Made by a program: the position numbers and the translations under genes. From Paraburkholderia adhaesiva (GTDB taxonomy: Bacteria > Pseudomonadota > Gammaproteobacteria > Burkholderiales > Burkholderiaceae), in the NCBI RefSeq assembly GCF_021390575.1, contig NZ_JAJEJQ010000001.1, positions 682,001 to 746,000 of the forward strand: DNA of 64,000 bases, written 5' to 3'. The notes under the pieces are model-generated. The model had not been told where the DNA came from, ran no database searches, and was given only the letters and a program-made list of their open reading frames with translations. The stretch's first letter is position 1; each line of letters begins with the position of its first letter. Shown piece after piece: positions 55,406-64,000 of the stretch.

Positions 55406-57514
55406 ATGAAATCCAGAATATGGACTTTGCGGGGTAGCGGGCGAGACACCGTGCGCCCGGTGCGGTCGGCACTGGCCGCCGCGACCTGTGTGGGGCTCCT
55501 CGTGGCCGTGCAGGCGATGGCTCAGGAGGCGGTGGAAAGCGGTGCGGCGGCGCGTGCCGCCACGGTGCCGATGCCGAATGGTCCGATGCAGATGACCATC
55601 AGCATGGGGCCACAGGCGGCTGCGGGGGCGCATGCAGCGCCTCCCTCCGGTTCGCTGCACGGACCGAACTGTGCCGGGCCAGTGCGCGGCGAGAAGACCG
55701 TCGTCGTGCCGCTCGGGAAGTCGTTGCTTGTCCCGCTGGACGAACCGGTGCGCAATCGCACGCTCGGCAATCCGGCCATCGCGCAGGCGACGATGGTGTC
55801 GCCGCAGACGCTCTATGTGCTCGGCGAGGCGGTGGGGACGACCAACATGATCGTTCAGGGCCGCAGCGGCGCGTGTCAGGTCATCGACGTGGTCGTCAAT
55901 GCCGACGCGGGCGGACTTCAGTCCTCGCTCCAGCAGCTCTTGCCAGGCGAGCACGATATCCACGTCTCGACGGCGGCGGACAATCTCGTGCTGATGGGCC
56001 ACGTGAGCACGCCGCAAGCCGCACAGCAGGCCGCGCAGATCGCGTCGGTCTACAGCGTCTCGCACGGTGCGGGCGGTGGCGGCGGTAAAGGCGGCGTGCT
56101 CAACATGCTGACGGTCGATTCGCCCGAGCAGGTGATGCTCGAAGTGAAGGTCGCCGAAGTCGACAAGACACTGATCGACCAGCTCGGCGCGGCCGTCAAC
56201 ATCCAGGGTGGCTTCGGATCGTGGTCGGGCGCACTCGTGAGCAACCTGCTGGCGGGCGTGTCGAGTGCGTTTGCGCTCAGCAAGGCCAACAACAAGCCGC
56301 TTTCGTTCGCCGTGGATGCGCAGAAGACCGACAACCTGGTCAAGATCCTCGCTGAGCCGAACCTCGTCACGATCAGCGGCCAGGAAGCCACGTTCCTCGC
56401 TGGCGGCGAGATCTTCATTCCGGTGCCGCAAAGCAGCGGCAACGGTACGACGACCATCACGCTGCAGGCGCAGGAGTTCGGTGTCGGGCTCAAGTTCACG
56501 CCGACCGTGCTCGGCAACGGGCGGATCAACCTGAGGGTCGCGCCGGAGGTGTCCGAGCTGTCGCCGACCGGTGTCACGCTCACCGCGACGAACGTGAGCG
56601 GGACGTCGATCCTGCCGCTCATCACGACGCGGCGCGCCTCGACAACCGTGCAAATGCGCGATGGAGAGTCGTTCGCGATCGGCGGCCTCATCACCAACAA
56701 CGTGACGGGCTCGCTCAAAGCGCTGCCGGGCATCGGCGAACTTCCGGTACTGGGTGCGCTGTTCCGCAGCACGTCGTTCCAGCAGGACCGCTCCGAACTC
56801 GTGTTCATCGTGACGCCGCACCTCGTGCATCCGATGACGGGCCCGCAATACCGCATGCCGACCGACAGCTTCACGCAGCCGAACGAAGTCGACGTCTATG
56901 CGACCGGCAACATGGAAGGCCGCGGCGCTGCCAAGGCGCAGCAGGCACAACCCGCAGGCGCGGCACCCGCTTCGCCCGCAGCGCCTGGATCGCCCGCAGC
57001 ACCGGCCGCACCGGCCGCGCCCCAGGGCCAGCCGGTTAGCGGTCCGGCCGCGCCCGCAGCACCCGCCGCGCCTGCGACGCCGGTTACATCGCGCACCGTG
57101 CCTGCGAGCGAGCAGGACGTGGTGATGGCATCGGCCGCGCCGGCACCGGTCGTGACGAGCGCGCCGCTTCCGTCCACGCAAAGCGACGCTGAACGGATAG
57201 AGCGCACCGCGCGTCGGATCGCAGCGAACGACGCTCCGGCCGCACCGGCAGCGCCAGCGGCACCGGTCGTCGCGAGTGCGCCGCCGAGGCCAAAGGAAAG
57301 CGACGCCGAACGGATCGAGCGCACGGCGCGCCGCATTGCGGCGGAAAGCGGCCAGACCGGCCAGACCAGCCCGACGGACGCGGCACAGGCAACGCCACCG
57401 GCGGCAGCGACAGCGACGACCGATCAGGCGCACGTGGCGTATGTCGCGCGCGTGAACCTGCCGGGCAAGCCGGGCGCCGCGGCGCAAGCACCCGGCGCGA
57501 GTGCCGATCACTGA
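55406..57514 (+). CDS. cpaC: Tad secretin CpaC/RcpA with an extended Ala/Pro-rich tail
   Basis: 702 residues from ATG 55406, which gives a signal peptide ending VQAMAQE; an ATG at 55379 is also in frame. The N-terminal domain resembles BON/STN modules (VPLDEPVRNRTLGNPAIAQATM, NMIVQGRSG). The secretin core is clear: GLKFTPTVLGNGRINLRV, ITTRRASTTVQMRDGESFAIGGLI and LFRSTSFQQDRSELVFIVTP. After about residue 500 an extra 190 residues follow, rich in Ala and Pro and with a duplicated 39-residue unit. Typical CpaC proteins lack most of this tail. It forms the outer-membrane ring. Confidence 0.92.
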   Translation: MKSRIWTLRGSGRDTVRPVRSALAAATCVGLLVAVQAMAQEAVESGAAARAATVPMPNGPMQMTISMGPQAAAGAHAAPPSGSLHGPNCAGPVRGEKTVVVPLGKSLLVPLDEPVRNRTLGNPAIAQATMVSPQTLYVLGEAVGTTNMIVQGRSGACQVIDVVVNADAGGLQSSLQQLLPGEHDIHVSTAADNLVLMGHVSTPQAAQQAAQIASVYSVSHGAGGGGGKGGVLNMLTVDSPEQVMLEVKVAEVDKTLIDQLGAAVNIQGGFGSWSGALVSNLLAGVSSAFALSKANNKPLSFAVDAQKTDNLVKILAEPNLVTISGQEATFLAGGEIFIPVPQSSGNGTTTITLQAQEFGVGLKFTPTVLGNGRINLRVAPEVSELSPTGVTLTATNVSGTSILPLITTRRASTTVQMRDGESFAIGGLITNNVTGSLKALPGIGELPVLGALFRSTSFQQDRSELVFIVTPHLVHPMTGPQYRMPTDSFTQPNEVDVYATGNMEGRGAAKAQQAQPAGAAPASPAAPGSPAAPAAPAAPQGQPVSGPAAPAAPAAPATPVTSRTVPASEQDVVMASAAPAPVVTSAPLPSTQSDAERIERTARRIAANDAPAAPAAPAAPVVASAPPRPKESDAERIERTARRIAAESGQTGQTSPTDAAQATPPAAATATTDQAHVAYVARVNLPGKPGAAAQAPGASADH
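57143..57376 (+). repeat. Duplicated 117-base unit in the cpaC tail
   Basis: Copies at 57143-57259 and 57260-57376 each encode APVVxSAP..., then the invariant 15-residue SDAERIERTARRIAA, and a variable end. The identical segments are 57182-57226 and 57299-57343. The unit keeps the reading frame. Confidence 0.85.
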
Positions 57515-57533
57515 TGCGAGGCGAGGAGGAAAC

Positions 57534-57860
57534 ATGAAACCTGAAACCATTGTTCTGGCCCGCCGCGCGGCACTCATTGCCGCCGCGTGCGCGGCGCTCG
57601 GCGGCTGCATGACCAGTTCGCCGATCTGGGATGCGCACTTCGGTGAAGCGGCGCGCACGACGGCGCAGGTGCAGATCATCAATCCGCATGCGGGCGAGGA
57701 CGCGCCTTCGCATCAGAGCATCGACGGGAACGCGGCGGTGGCGGCGATGGATCTTTACGACAAGTCGTACAAGTCGCCGCCGGCCCAGTCGAATCCGTTC
57801 GCGATTGGCGTGAGCAGCGGCTCGGGCGGAGGCGGCGGAGGCGGTGGGGCATCGCAGTGA
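57534..57860 (+). CDS. Short lipoprotein in the CpaD position
   Basis: 108 residues. A signal peptide of 24 residues ends LGGC, a lipobox, so Cys25 would be acylated. The mature part has NPHAGEDAPSHQSIDGNAAVAAMDLYDKSYKSP and a Gly/Ser-rich tail. ATG 57534 has GAGGAGGAAA in front and lies 19 bases after cpaC. The place in the operon is that of CpaD/RcpB, the lipoprotein that helps the secretin, but the sequence is only about half the usual length and similarity is not obvious. Confidence 0.75.
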   Translation: MKPETIVLARRAALIAAACAALGGCMTSSPIWDAHFGEAARTTAQVQIINPHAGEDAPSHQSIDGNAAVAAMDLYDKSYKSPPAQSNPFAIGVSSGSGGGGGGGGASQ

Positions 57861-57989
57861 AGACCGGCGCGCTGCCGCGGCCCTGGAAGACACGGACCGC
57901 GGCACGTGCCGGAGAAATGGAGCAAGGCGGGAGCAGGCCGGCGTCGCGGCGCCGTTCGGCCGATGCAATGACTAGTGGCGCATACCATC

Positions 57990-59228
57990 ATGATCGATAT
58001 CCTCAGCATTTCTAACGACCAGCATCGGCTCGACCACGTCGCGCGCCTGATTGCTGCGAGCGGAAACTACCGGATCACGCGCGCGGCCGGCGGCCCCGCG
58101 CTGCTGCTCGATCGAGGCGACATGCTCGGCGCGTTCGACGTGCTGATCGTCGATGCGCCGTCGATTACGGACGGCGATATCGCCACGATCACCGAGCTGT
58201 GCCGCCGCCACAAACGCCTCACGTGCATCCTGATCACCGCGGACACGACGTCGTCCACCTTGATCGCCGCGATGCGCGCGGGCGTTCGCGACGTGCTCAA
58301 CTGGCCGCTCGATCCCGCGTCCCTCAGCGACGCGCTGAAACGCGCAGCGGGGCAGCGCGCGGCCGACGCGGTCCGCGCGACGCCGGTCGCCTCGTTCATG
58401 GCGAGCCGGGGCGGCGTGGGGACGACCTTCATCGCCGCGAATGTTGCGTACGCGATGGCGAAGTTCGAGAAGAAGCGCGTGCTGCTCGTCGACCTGAACC
58501 AGCAGTTCGCGGACGCCGCTTTTCTCATCACGTCCGCTGCAGCGCCGTCCACGCTGCAGCAGATGAGCACGCAGATCGACCGCATGGACGCCGCCTTCTT
58601 CGAAGCGAGCGTCATTCACGCCGCCGAGAATTTCGACATCCTCGCGGGCGCGGGCGACCCGATCAAGGCCGCCGACATTCGCGCGGACCGGCTCGAATGG
58701 ATACTCGGCGCGGCGACGCCGCGTTACGACTTCGTCATCGTCGAACTGGGGCAGACCATCAACCAGCTTTCGATGCTCGCACTCGATCGCAGCGACCACA
58801 TTTACGTCGTGCTGCAGGCGACCATGCCGCAACTGCAGGCGTGCCGGCGGCTCTTCGATATTCTCGGTTCGCTCAACTATTCGAACGAGCGCCTGAGCCT
58901 CGTCCTGAACCGCTACAACCGTGAGGGCGCGCGAGCACGCGACGCGATCGCCCGCACGCTCGGCCAGCAGCCGTATCACGTCATTCCCGACGATCCGCGC
59001 GCGGCGCTGGCGGCCATCAACCAGGGCTTGCCGGTTGAAGAGGCCGCGCGCAAGAGCGCCGTCGCGCGCAGCCTGCGCGCGCTTGCCGGAAAACTCGCAA
59101 GCGGTGTGGGTGAGGGAGCCGGTAAGGCTGCGTCGCATGAATCGCTGCTCGGCCGGCTGGTTGGGCGTCGTGCAGCAGCATCGAACGGAAACGAACTGAG
59201 ACAGGAGCATTGCCATGTCGCTACGTGA
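57990..59228 (+). CDS. cpaE: Flp pilus assembly ATPase CpaE/TadZ
   Basis: 412 residues from ATG 57990; a GTG at 57975 is an alternative. An N-terminal receiver-like domain (to about residue 125) precedes a MinD-like ATPase: RGGVGTTF at 140-147 in place of KGGVGKTT, then VLLVDLNQQF and VLNRYNREG. Both lysines of the deviant Walker motif are absent, as in some CpaE/TadZ proteins. It probably places the pilus machine at a pole. It overlaps cpaF by 14 bases. Confidence 0.92.
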   Translation: MIDILSISNDQHRLDHVARLIAASGNYRITRAAGGPALLLDRGDMLGAFDVLIVDAPSITDGDIATITELCRRHKRLTCILITADTTSSTLIAAMRAGVRDVLNWPLDPASLSDALKRAAGQRAADAVRATPVASFMASRGGVGTTFIAANVAYAMAKFEKKRVLLVDLNQQFADAAFLITSAAAPSTLQQMSTQIDRMDAAFFEASVIHAAENFDILAGAGDPIKAADIRADRLEWILGAATPRYDFVIVELGQTINQLSMLALDRSDHIYVVLQATMPQLQACRRLFDILGSLNYSNERLSLVLNRYNREGARARDAIARTLGQQPYHVIPDDPRAALAAINQGLPVEEAARKSAVARSLRALAGKLASGVGEGAGKAASHESLLGRLVGRRAAASNGNELRQEHCHVAT

Positions 59229-60591
59229 GCAGATTGCCGCACAACGTGTCCATCTCGTCGGCGACCTGTCCGACGCAGCATCGGCCCCGTCCTCGACCTC
59301 GCGCGTGAAGCTGGAGGCCTATCAGAAGCTCAAGTACGAGATCCATCAGAACGTGCTCGATCGCGTGGAGCTTGAGCGCCTCGCGCGGATGCAGGAGGAA
59401 CAGATCCGCAGCGAGATCGGCGCGCTCGTCGCGCGAATCCTCGAGGAGCGCAAGGAGCCGGCAAACGACCTCGAGCGGCGCCAGCTGACCATTGACGTCT
59501 ACGACGAAATGTTCGGTTTCGGCCCGCTGGAGGCGCTGCTGCGCGATCCGACCGTGTCCGACATTCTCGTGAACACGGCGAAGCAGACTTATGTCGAGCG
59601 CCGCGGAAAGCTCGAAATCACGGACGTCACCTTCTACGACGACGCGCACCTCATGAAGGTGATCGAGAAGATCGTCTCGCGGGTGGGACGGCGTATCGAC
59701 GAATCGAGTCCGATGGTCGACGCGCGCCTTCCCGACGGCTCGCGCGTGAACGCCATCATCCCGCCTTCGGCCGTGGATGGCCCGCTCGTGTCGATCCGGC
59801 GTTTCGCGGTGAATCCGCTCCAGGTGCCGGATCTCATTTCGCTGCAGACCCTCACGCCGCCGATGGCCGAACTGCTCGACGCCCTGGCGCGCGCGAAGGT
59901 GAACATCCTGATCTCGGGCGGCACCGGCAGCGGCAAGACGACAATGCTTAACGTGCTCTCGGGCTTTATTCCGAACGATGAGCGCATCGTGACGATCGAA
60001 GACGCCGCCGAACTGCAACTGCGCCAGGAACACGTGCTGCGCCTCGAAACGCGGCCGCCGAACATCGAAGGCCGTGGCGAGATCACACAGCGTGCGCTGG
60101 TGCGCAACGCGCTGCGGATGCGGCCGGACCGCATCATCCTCGGCGAAGTGCGCGGCGCCGAAGCGCTCGACATGCTCAACGCGATGAACACGGGCCACGA
60201 GGGCTCGTTCGCGACGATCCACGCGAATACGCCGCGCGACGCGCTCACGCGCCTCGAGAACATGATCAGCATGGGTGGCCTCGCGCTGCCGCCGAAGACG
60301 ATGCGCCACCAGATCGCCTCGGCGATCACGGTCGTCGTTCAGGCCGCGCGCCTCACCGATGGCCGCCGCAAGATCGTCAGCATCTCTGAGCTGACGGGGC
60401 TCGAAGGCGACATGATCAACATGCAGGAAATCTTCACGTTCCGCCGCACCGGTCTCGATTCGGACGGCAACGTCCGCGGGTACTTCTGCGCGACGGGCGT
60501 GCGGCCCAGGTTCTCGGAGCGCCTGGAGGCCTTCGGCGTCAAGTTGCCGGAGAACATCTACGAACCGAACCGGCGCTTCGAGACGAACTGA
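59215..60591 (+). CDS. cpaF: Tad secretion ATPase CpaF/TadA
   Basis: 458 residues. Walker A GGTGSGKTT spans about residues 235-243, the Asp box is EDAAELQL, Walker B reads DRIILGEVRG, and the His box GSFATIHANTPRDAL follows. It is the hexameric motor of the Tad pilus, working on the TadB/TadC membrane platform. ATG 59215 has AGGAG at 59203 and overlaps cpaE. No unusual residue is seen in the ATPase core. Encoded 49 bases before tadB. Confidence 0.96.
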   Translation: MSLREQIAAQRVHLVGDLSDAASAPSSTSRVKLEAYQKLKYEIHQNVLDRVELERLARMQEEQIRSEIGALVARILEERKEPANDLERRQLTIDVYDEMFGFGPLEALLRDPTVSDILVNTAKQTYVERRGKLEITDVTFYDDAHLMKVIEKIVSRVGRRIDESSPMVDARLPDGSRVNAIIPPSAVDGPLVSIRRFAVNPLQVPDLISLQTLTPPMAELLDALARAKVNILISGGTGSGKTTMLNVLSGFIPNDERIVTIEDAAELQLRQEHVLRLETRPPNIEGRGEITQRALVRNALRMRPDRIILGEVRGAEALDMLNAMNTGHEGSFATIHANTPRDALTRLENMISMGGLALPPKTMRHQIASAITVVVQAARLTDGRRKIVSISELTGLEGDMINMQEIFTFRRTGLDSDGNVRGYFCATGVRPRFSERLEAFGVKLPENIYEPNRRFETN

Positions 60592-60640
60592 GCGACCCGG
60601 GCGCACGCACGGCCCGATATCGGTGTGACTGGAGACACGC

Positions 60641-61618
60641 ATGAGTTCGATCTTCTACGCTTCGATCGTCCTCGTATTCGTCGCCGTAGTGATGGCGATC
60701 GAGGGTGCCTGGGAATTCTGGAACAGCCGTCATGGTCCTGCTGCGCGTCGTCTCGAGTCGCGTATCCGGTCCGTGTCGATGGCTAATGGCGCACCGCGCG
60801 AAACGCTCTCGATGCTCAAGCGGGGCGCGGGCGAGCACGCCTCGCCGCTTCGCCGCAAACTCGCGAAGCTCGCGCTGGTCGAGGCGGCCGCGCGGCAGTT
60901 GCAGCAAGCGGGCTTGACCTGGACGGCGGGGCAACTGTTCGGCTTTAGCGCCGCGATTCCCCTCGTCGTCGTGGCCGTGGGTGCGCTGTCGCCCGTGCGG
61001 TTCGACTATGTGATCCTGGTAGCGGCAGTGTCCGCGATGCTGCCCGCGCTCTACATGCGGCGGTGCCGGGCGAAACGCCTCCTTCAGTTCGAGCGCCAGT
61101 TGCCGGATGCGTGCGACATGCTCGCGCGTTCGCTGCGAGCCGGGCACGCATTCGCGGCAGCGATCCAGATGGTCGGCGACGAGTTTCCCGAGCCGATGGG
61201 CGGCGAATTCCGTGTGACGTTCGACGAGATCAACTATGGCTTGTCGCTCAACGACGCGCTCACGAATCTCGCGCAGCGCGTGCCGATCCACGATTTGCGC
61301 TACTTCGTGATTGCCGTGCTGATCCAGCGCGAGACAGGGGGCAATCTTGCCGAGCTGCTGGACAGCATCACGTCGCTCGTGCGCGAGCGCTTCAAGCTGT
61401 TCGACAAGGTGCGGGTGCTGTCGGCCGAGGGCAGGATGTCGGCGTGGGTTCTCATCCTGCTGCCGTTCGTGACCGCGGGGCTGATGATGCTCATCAATCC
61501 TGGCTTTCTCGACGTGCTGTGGGAGGACCCGGCAGGCCTGAGCGTCGTCCAGACGGCGGCCGTGCTGATGGTGCTCGGCGTGTTCTGGATCCGGCGCACG
61601 ATCGCGATTCGCGTGTAG
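60641..61618 (+). CDS. tadB: Tad pilus platform protein TadB
   Basis: 325 residues with hydrophobic segments near both ends and in the middle. LPDACDMLARSLRAGHAFAAAIQMV and NLAELLDSITSLVRERFKL are the type II secretion F domain core. The ending with two helices (VLILLPFVTAGLMMLINPGFL, VVQTAAVLMVLGVFWI) is typical. ATG 60641 has GGAG upstream. It pairs with TadC downstream. Confidence 0.95.
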   Translation: MSSIFYASIVLVFVAVVMAIEGAWEFWNSRHGPAARRLESRIRSVSMANGAPRETLSMLKRGAGEHASPLRRKLAKLALVEAAARQLQQAGLTWTAGQLFGFSAAIPLVVVAVGALSPVRFDYVILVAAVSAMLPALYMRRCRAKRLLQFERQLPDACDMLARSLRAGHAFAAAIQMVGDEFPEPMGGEFRVTFDEINYGLSLNDALTNLAQRVPIHDLRYFVIAVLIQRETGGNLAELLDSITSLVRERFKLFDKVRVLSAEGRMSAWVLILLPFVTAGLMMLINPGFLDVLWEDPAGLSVVQTAAVLMVLGVFWIRRTIAIRV

Positions 61619-61656
61619 TCGCGAACGCAATAACGCAAAAGCAACGGGGAACGACG

Positions 61657-62649
61657 ATGGACCTCTTCAACATAAGCATGAGCTCGATGCTGCTGCTAGG
61701 CGGCGTGTTCTTCTTCGTATTTGCACTTGCGTTCGCGGCGATGCATATCGTCGCGTCGCGCGACCTGAGTCACCGGATCGGCCAGCCGGGCGCCGCGCCC
61801 GTCGACTCGCGCTATGGCAACGCCGGCAATGCCAGCGACGCCGGAGCGGGAGACGGCAATGTCTGGTTCGAGCGGCTCGTCGAAATCTCGCGGCCGATCT
61901 CGAAGCTCTCGGTGCCGAAGGAGGGCTGGGAAGCGTCAGCGCTGCGCGTGCGGCTCATGAACGCGGGCTGGCGCGCGCCGGGCGCGGGCGCCGTCTATTT
62001 CGCCGCGAAAACCGTGCTTGCGCTGTTGTTTCCGTTGCTTGCGGCGATCTGGCTGTTCGGCTCGCCCACGTCGACCAGCACGCTCAATTTCACGGCGTTG
62101 CTCGTCGCGCTCGGCGCGGTGGGTTATTACCTGCCGAACGTCATCGTCGCGCGTCGGGTCGAGGCGCGTCAGCGCACCATCTTCGAGGACTTTCCCGACG
62201 CCATCGACCTGATGACCGTCTGCGTCGAAGCGGGCCTCGGCCTCGATGCCGCGCTGATGAAAGTGGCCGAGGAAGTGCGACTGCGCAGCCCCGCCGTGGC
62301 GGACGAACTCGAACTGCTGTTGCTCGAAATCCGCTCGGGTTTCTCGAAGGAAAAGGCGCTGCGCAACTTTTCGCTGCGCACCGGCGTCGAGGACATCGAC
62401 GCGTTTGCCACGATGCTGATTCAGGCCGAGCGCTTCGGCACGAGCATCGGCTCGTCGCTGCGTGTGCTCTCCGACACGCTGCGCGTGCGCAGACGCATGC
62501 GCGCGGAAGAGCAGGCCGCGAAGATTGCGCTGAAGCTACTGTTTCCGCTGATGTTCTGCATTTTTCCCGCGCTGATGGTGGTGCTGATGGGGCCGGCGGC
62601 ACTGCACATCTATCGGTCGCTGCTTCCTGCGATGGGTAGCGGCGGCTAG
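61657..62649 (+). CDS. tadC: Tad pilus platform protein TadC
   Basis: 330 residues from ATG 61657 (MDLFNISMSSMLLL); the longer frame to 61063 runs inside tadB in another reading frame and is not used. The F domain is seen as FPDAIDLMTVCVEAGLGLDAALMKV and SIGSSLRVLSDTLRVRRRMRAEEQAAK, then a C-terminal helix pair. Thirty-eight bases after tadB. Some Tad loci carry only one of the two platform genes; here both are present. Confidence 0.95.
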   Translation: MDLFNISMSSMLLLGGVFFFVFALAFAAMHIVASRDLSHRIGQPGAAPVDSRYGNAGNASDAGAGDGNVWFERLVEISRPISKLSVPKEGWEASALRVRLMNAGWRAPGAGAVYFAAKTVLALLFPLLAAIWLFGSPTSTSTLNFTALLVALGAVGYYLPNVIVARRVEARQRTIFEDFPDAIDLMTVCVEAGLGLDAALMKVAEEVRLRSPAVADELELLLLEIRSGFSKEKALRNFSLRTGVEDIDAFATMLIQAERFGTSIGSSLRVLSDTLRVRRRMRAEEQAAKIALKLLFPLMFCIFPALMVVLMGPAALHIYRSLLPAMGSGG

Positions 62650-62700
62650 GCGGTGGCGGGAAGACACGACGGGAACATCGGCGATTCGATTGGGGGAGTC

Positions 62701-63195
62701 ATGGACACTGCAAAGACTGGCGCGCCGTCACTTCTGTTGCGCGCGGGACGGGGAGGACGGGGCGAAGCGAGCCTGCGGCTTCGACGCTGGCGGCGCGCGC
62801 AGCGCGGCGTGGCTGCGGTCGAGCTTGCGATTGTGCTGCCGTTACTGCTGCTCGTGCTGTTCGGCATCGTTGAAATGGGCGTGCTCTTTTACGACAAGGC
62901 CGTCATTACGAATGCCAGTCGGGAAGGCGCACGCGCAGGAGTCGTGCTCAAAAGCCCGAAGCCCACCACGAGCGACGTGCAAACGGTCGTGACGAACTAC
63001 ACGTCGAGCTATCTGATGACGTTCGGCACGCAGAACACACCGGCGGTCGTAACGTCTGGCGCCGGCGGCACTTTCGGTCAGCCGCTTTCGGTGACTGTCA
63101 CTTACCGGTACCAGGGAATGGCTTTGGGGCGGCTGATAGCGCCCATCACGGGTCCAATTACGCTGTCCGCCACTACCGTCATGAACAACGAATAG
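62701..63195 (+). CDS. tadE: TadE-like pseudopilin
   Basis: 164 residues. An N-terminal basic stretch (RRWRRAQRG) precedes the pilin-like VAAVELAIVLPLLLLVLFGIVEMGVLFYDKAVITNASREGARAG, with the Glu after the Val-Glu junction and the conserved N-x-SREGAR. ATG 62701 with GGGGGAG before it was taken; an in-frame GTG at 62653 would add 16 residues. The gene lies 11 bases before the TadG-like start. Confidence 0.92.
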   Translation: MDTAKTGAPSLLLRAGRGGRGEASLRLRRWRRAQRGVAAVELAIVLPLLLLVLFGIVEMGVLFYDKAVITNASREGARAGVVLKSPKPTTSDVQTVVTNYTSSYLMTFGTQNTPAVVTSGAGGTFGQPLSVTVTYRYQGMALGRLIAPITGPITLSATTVMNNE

Positions 63196-63206
63196 AGGGG
63201 ACCATC

Positions 63207-64000
63207 ATGCGCAGCGGGAGCAGGGCGAAACAAAAAGGCGCAGTGGCCGTTACGGTCGCGCTGAGCATGGTGGCGATGCTTAGCTTCGCGGCGCTGGCCA
63301 TCGACATCGGCAATCTGATGGTCGCGCGCAACGAACTCCAGAATGCGGCTGACGCGGCCGCGTTGGCGGGTGCAGGGTGCCTGAAGCCGCGTAGCGAGTG
63401 CGGCAACAGCACCGCTACCCAGCCGGATTGGACGACCGCGGCAGCAAGAGCTTCAACGTTTTCCACGGCGACCACTTCCAATAAGGTCCAGGGTGCATAT
63501 CCGACTGCGAGTACTGTCGCGACCGGATACTGGAACGCTACGGGAACACCGTATGGCCTCGAGGCGCTGCCGTTCACGCCGGGCCCGAACGATCTGCCTG
63601 CCGTGCGGGTGACCATTCGCAAAGACGGCTCGGATTCGAACGGAGCCGTGCCGGTTTTTCTGGCTAGCGTGTTCGGCGCCACATTCCTGAAAGCCAGTGC
63701 GGTGGCGACGGCAGTGTTGTCCTCGCCAGGCAATGTGGGAGCGGGCGGGCTGTTTCCTTTAGCGATGTCGCAATGCTTGTTCAACACCTACTGGAATACG
63801 TCGACCGATTCGCCATCACTTTCACCCACCAGCGGCACGGTGACCGGTTTTTCGGACCCTCAGGTTGCGGGGCAGCCGTACATTTTCCGGATCGGATCCA
63901 GCTATCAATACAGCACCTGCCAGTCCGGCCAGTGGACGACTTTCGATTCCAATGACCAAAGTGCGAGCTTCGCCAAGAACCTGGTTACTAATGGCAACAC
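63207..64000 (+). CDS. tadG: TadG-like protein, N-terminal part
   Basis: At least 264 codons, running off the end of the window without a stop. The N-terminus KQKGAVAVTVALSMVAMLSFAALAIDIGNLMVARNELQNAADAAALAG is the TadG/TadE-type hydrophobic start (PF13400-like); Cys residues appear later (CLKPRSEC, QCLFN, STCQSGQW). The following part is Thr/Ser-rich and looks extracellular. It would sit at the base or tip of the pilus. Whether it carries a vWA domain lies beyond the window. Confidence 0.88.
   Translation, partial: MRSGSRAKQKGAVAVTVALSMVAMLSFAALAIDIGNLMVARNELQNAADAAALAGAGCLKPRSECGNSTATQPDWTTAAARASTFSTATTSNKVQGAYPTASTVATGYWNATGTPYGLEALPFTPGPNDLPAVRVTIRKDGSDSNGAVPVFLASVFGATFLKASAVATAVLSSPGNVGAGGLFPLAMSQCLFNTYWNTSTDSPSLSPTSGTVTGFSDPQVAGQPYIFRIGSSYQYSTCQSGQWTTFDSNDQSASFAKNLVTNGN

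Noticed and set aside
55220..57682. 820-codon open frame antisense to cpaC
   Set aside because: It is a high-GC shadow of the secretin gene; its translation is mostly Arg, His and Ala with no domain, and the real gene on + has signal peptide and secretin motifs.
59221..60642. 473-codon antisense frame opposite cpaF
   Set aside because: Lies wholly against a clear ATPase gene, and its composition is that of a codon-position shadow.
1..64000. tRNA, rRNA or prophage genes
   Set aside because: No cloverleaf-like, rRNA-like or phage structural sequence was recognised by eye; a dedicated scan was not possible.

Overview
The window is GC-rich chromosomal DNA from a betaproteobacterium, most likely a Burkholderiaceae member (Burkholderia, Paraburkholderia or Caballeronia). 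I infer this from gene order: pyrR-pyrB-pyrC', then apaH beside rmlBACD, an ABC-type O-antigen locus with a wbiG-wbiH-wbiI-like set, and then a Tad/Flp pilus operon. No sequence search was run; family calls rest on motifs read in the translations.

Layout. (1) 1-3486: end of pyrR, pyrB, an inactive-looking dihydroorotase homologue and a lysophospholipid acyltransferase, all on +. (2) 3568-4419: apaH on -. (3) 4763-8180: rmlBACD on +, making dTDP-L-rhamnose. (4) 8210-29383: a long leftward block. Read in its own direction it runs manC, wzm, wzt, a sulfotransferase, a 94-residue ORF of unknown function, methyltransferases, several GT2 and GT4 glycosyltransferases, a large membrane protein, a GtrA/GtrB-like pair and two last glycosyltransferases. 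It is interrupted by AT-richer, gene-poor stretches at about 12.3-12.8 and 14.8-15.4 kb. (5) 30414-38770: a rightward block diverging from manC across about 1 kb: a GT4 enzyme, two neighbouring GDP-mannose dehydratase paralogues, fcl, and wbiG-, wbiH- and wbiI-like genes that prime the chain. (6) 38926-44059: a leftward block of cysC (APS kinase), galE, a GT4, a GT2 and a Wzx-like flippase. (7) 44308-45711: manB. (8) 45954-52591: GtrA, a GtrB-like enzyme and four GT87/DUF2029 membrane proteins. (9) 53125-64000: two flp pilin genes followed by cpaA, cpaB, cpaC, a small lipoprotein, cpaE, cpaF, tadB, tadC, tadE and the start of tadG.

How it works together. Regions 3-7 supply dTDP-rhamnose, GDP-mannose, GDP-fucose or another GDP-6-deoxyhexose, and UDP-sugars. 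They also supply a polyprenyl-phosphate primer enzyme, chain-building transferases and a Wzm/Wzt exporter whose ATPase has a C-terminal carbohydrate-binding domain. The sulfotransferase (PAPS user) and cysC (PAPS maker) in the same locus suggest a sulfated surface glycan. Two GtrA/GtrB-type sets suggest further periplasmic decoration. The Tad operon would build an adhesive Flp pilus; its secretin carries an unusual Ala/Pro-rich tail with a duplicated 39-residue module.

The strongest leads for something undescribed are the sulfotransferase plus small-ORF cassette with cysC, the four-paralogue GT87 module beside the Tad locus, the repeat-bearing methyltransferase next to a double GT4 protein, and the extended secretin.
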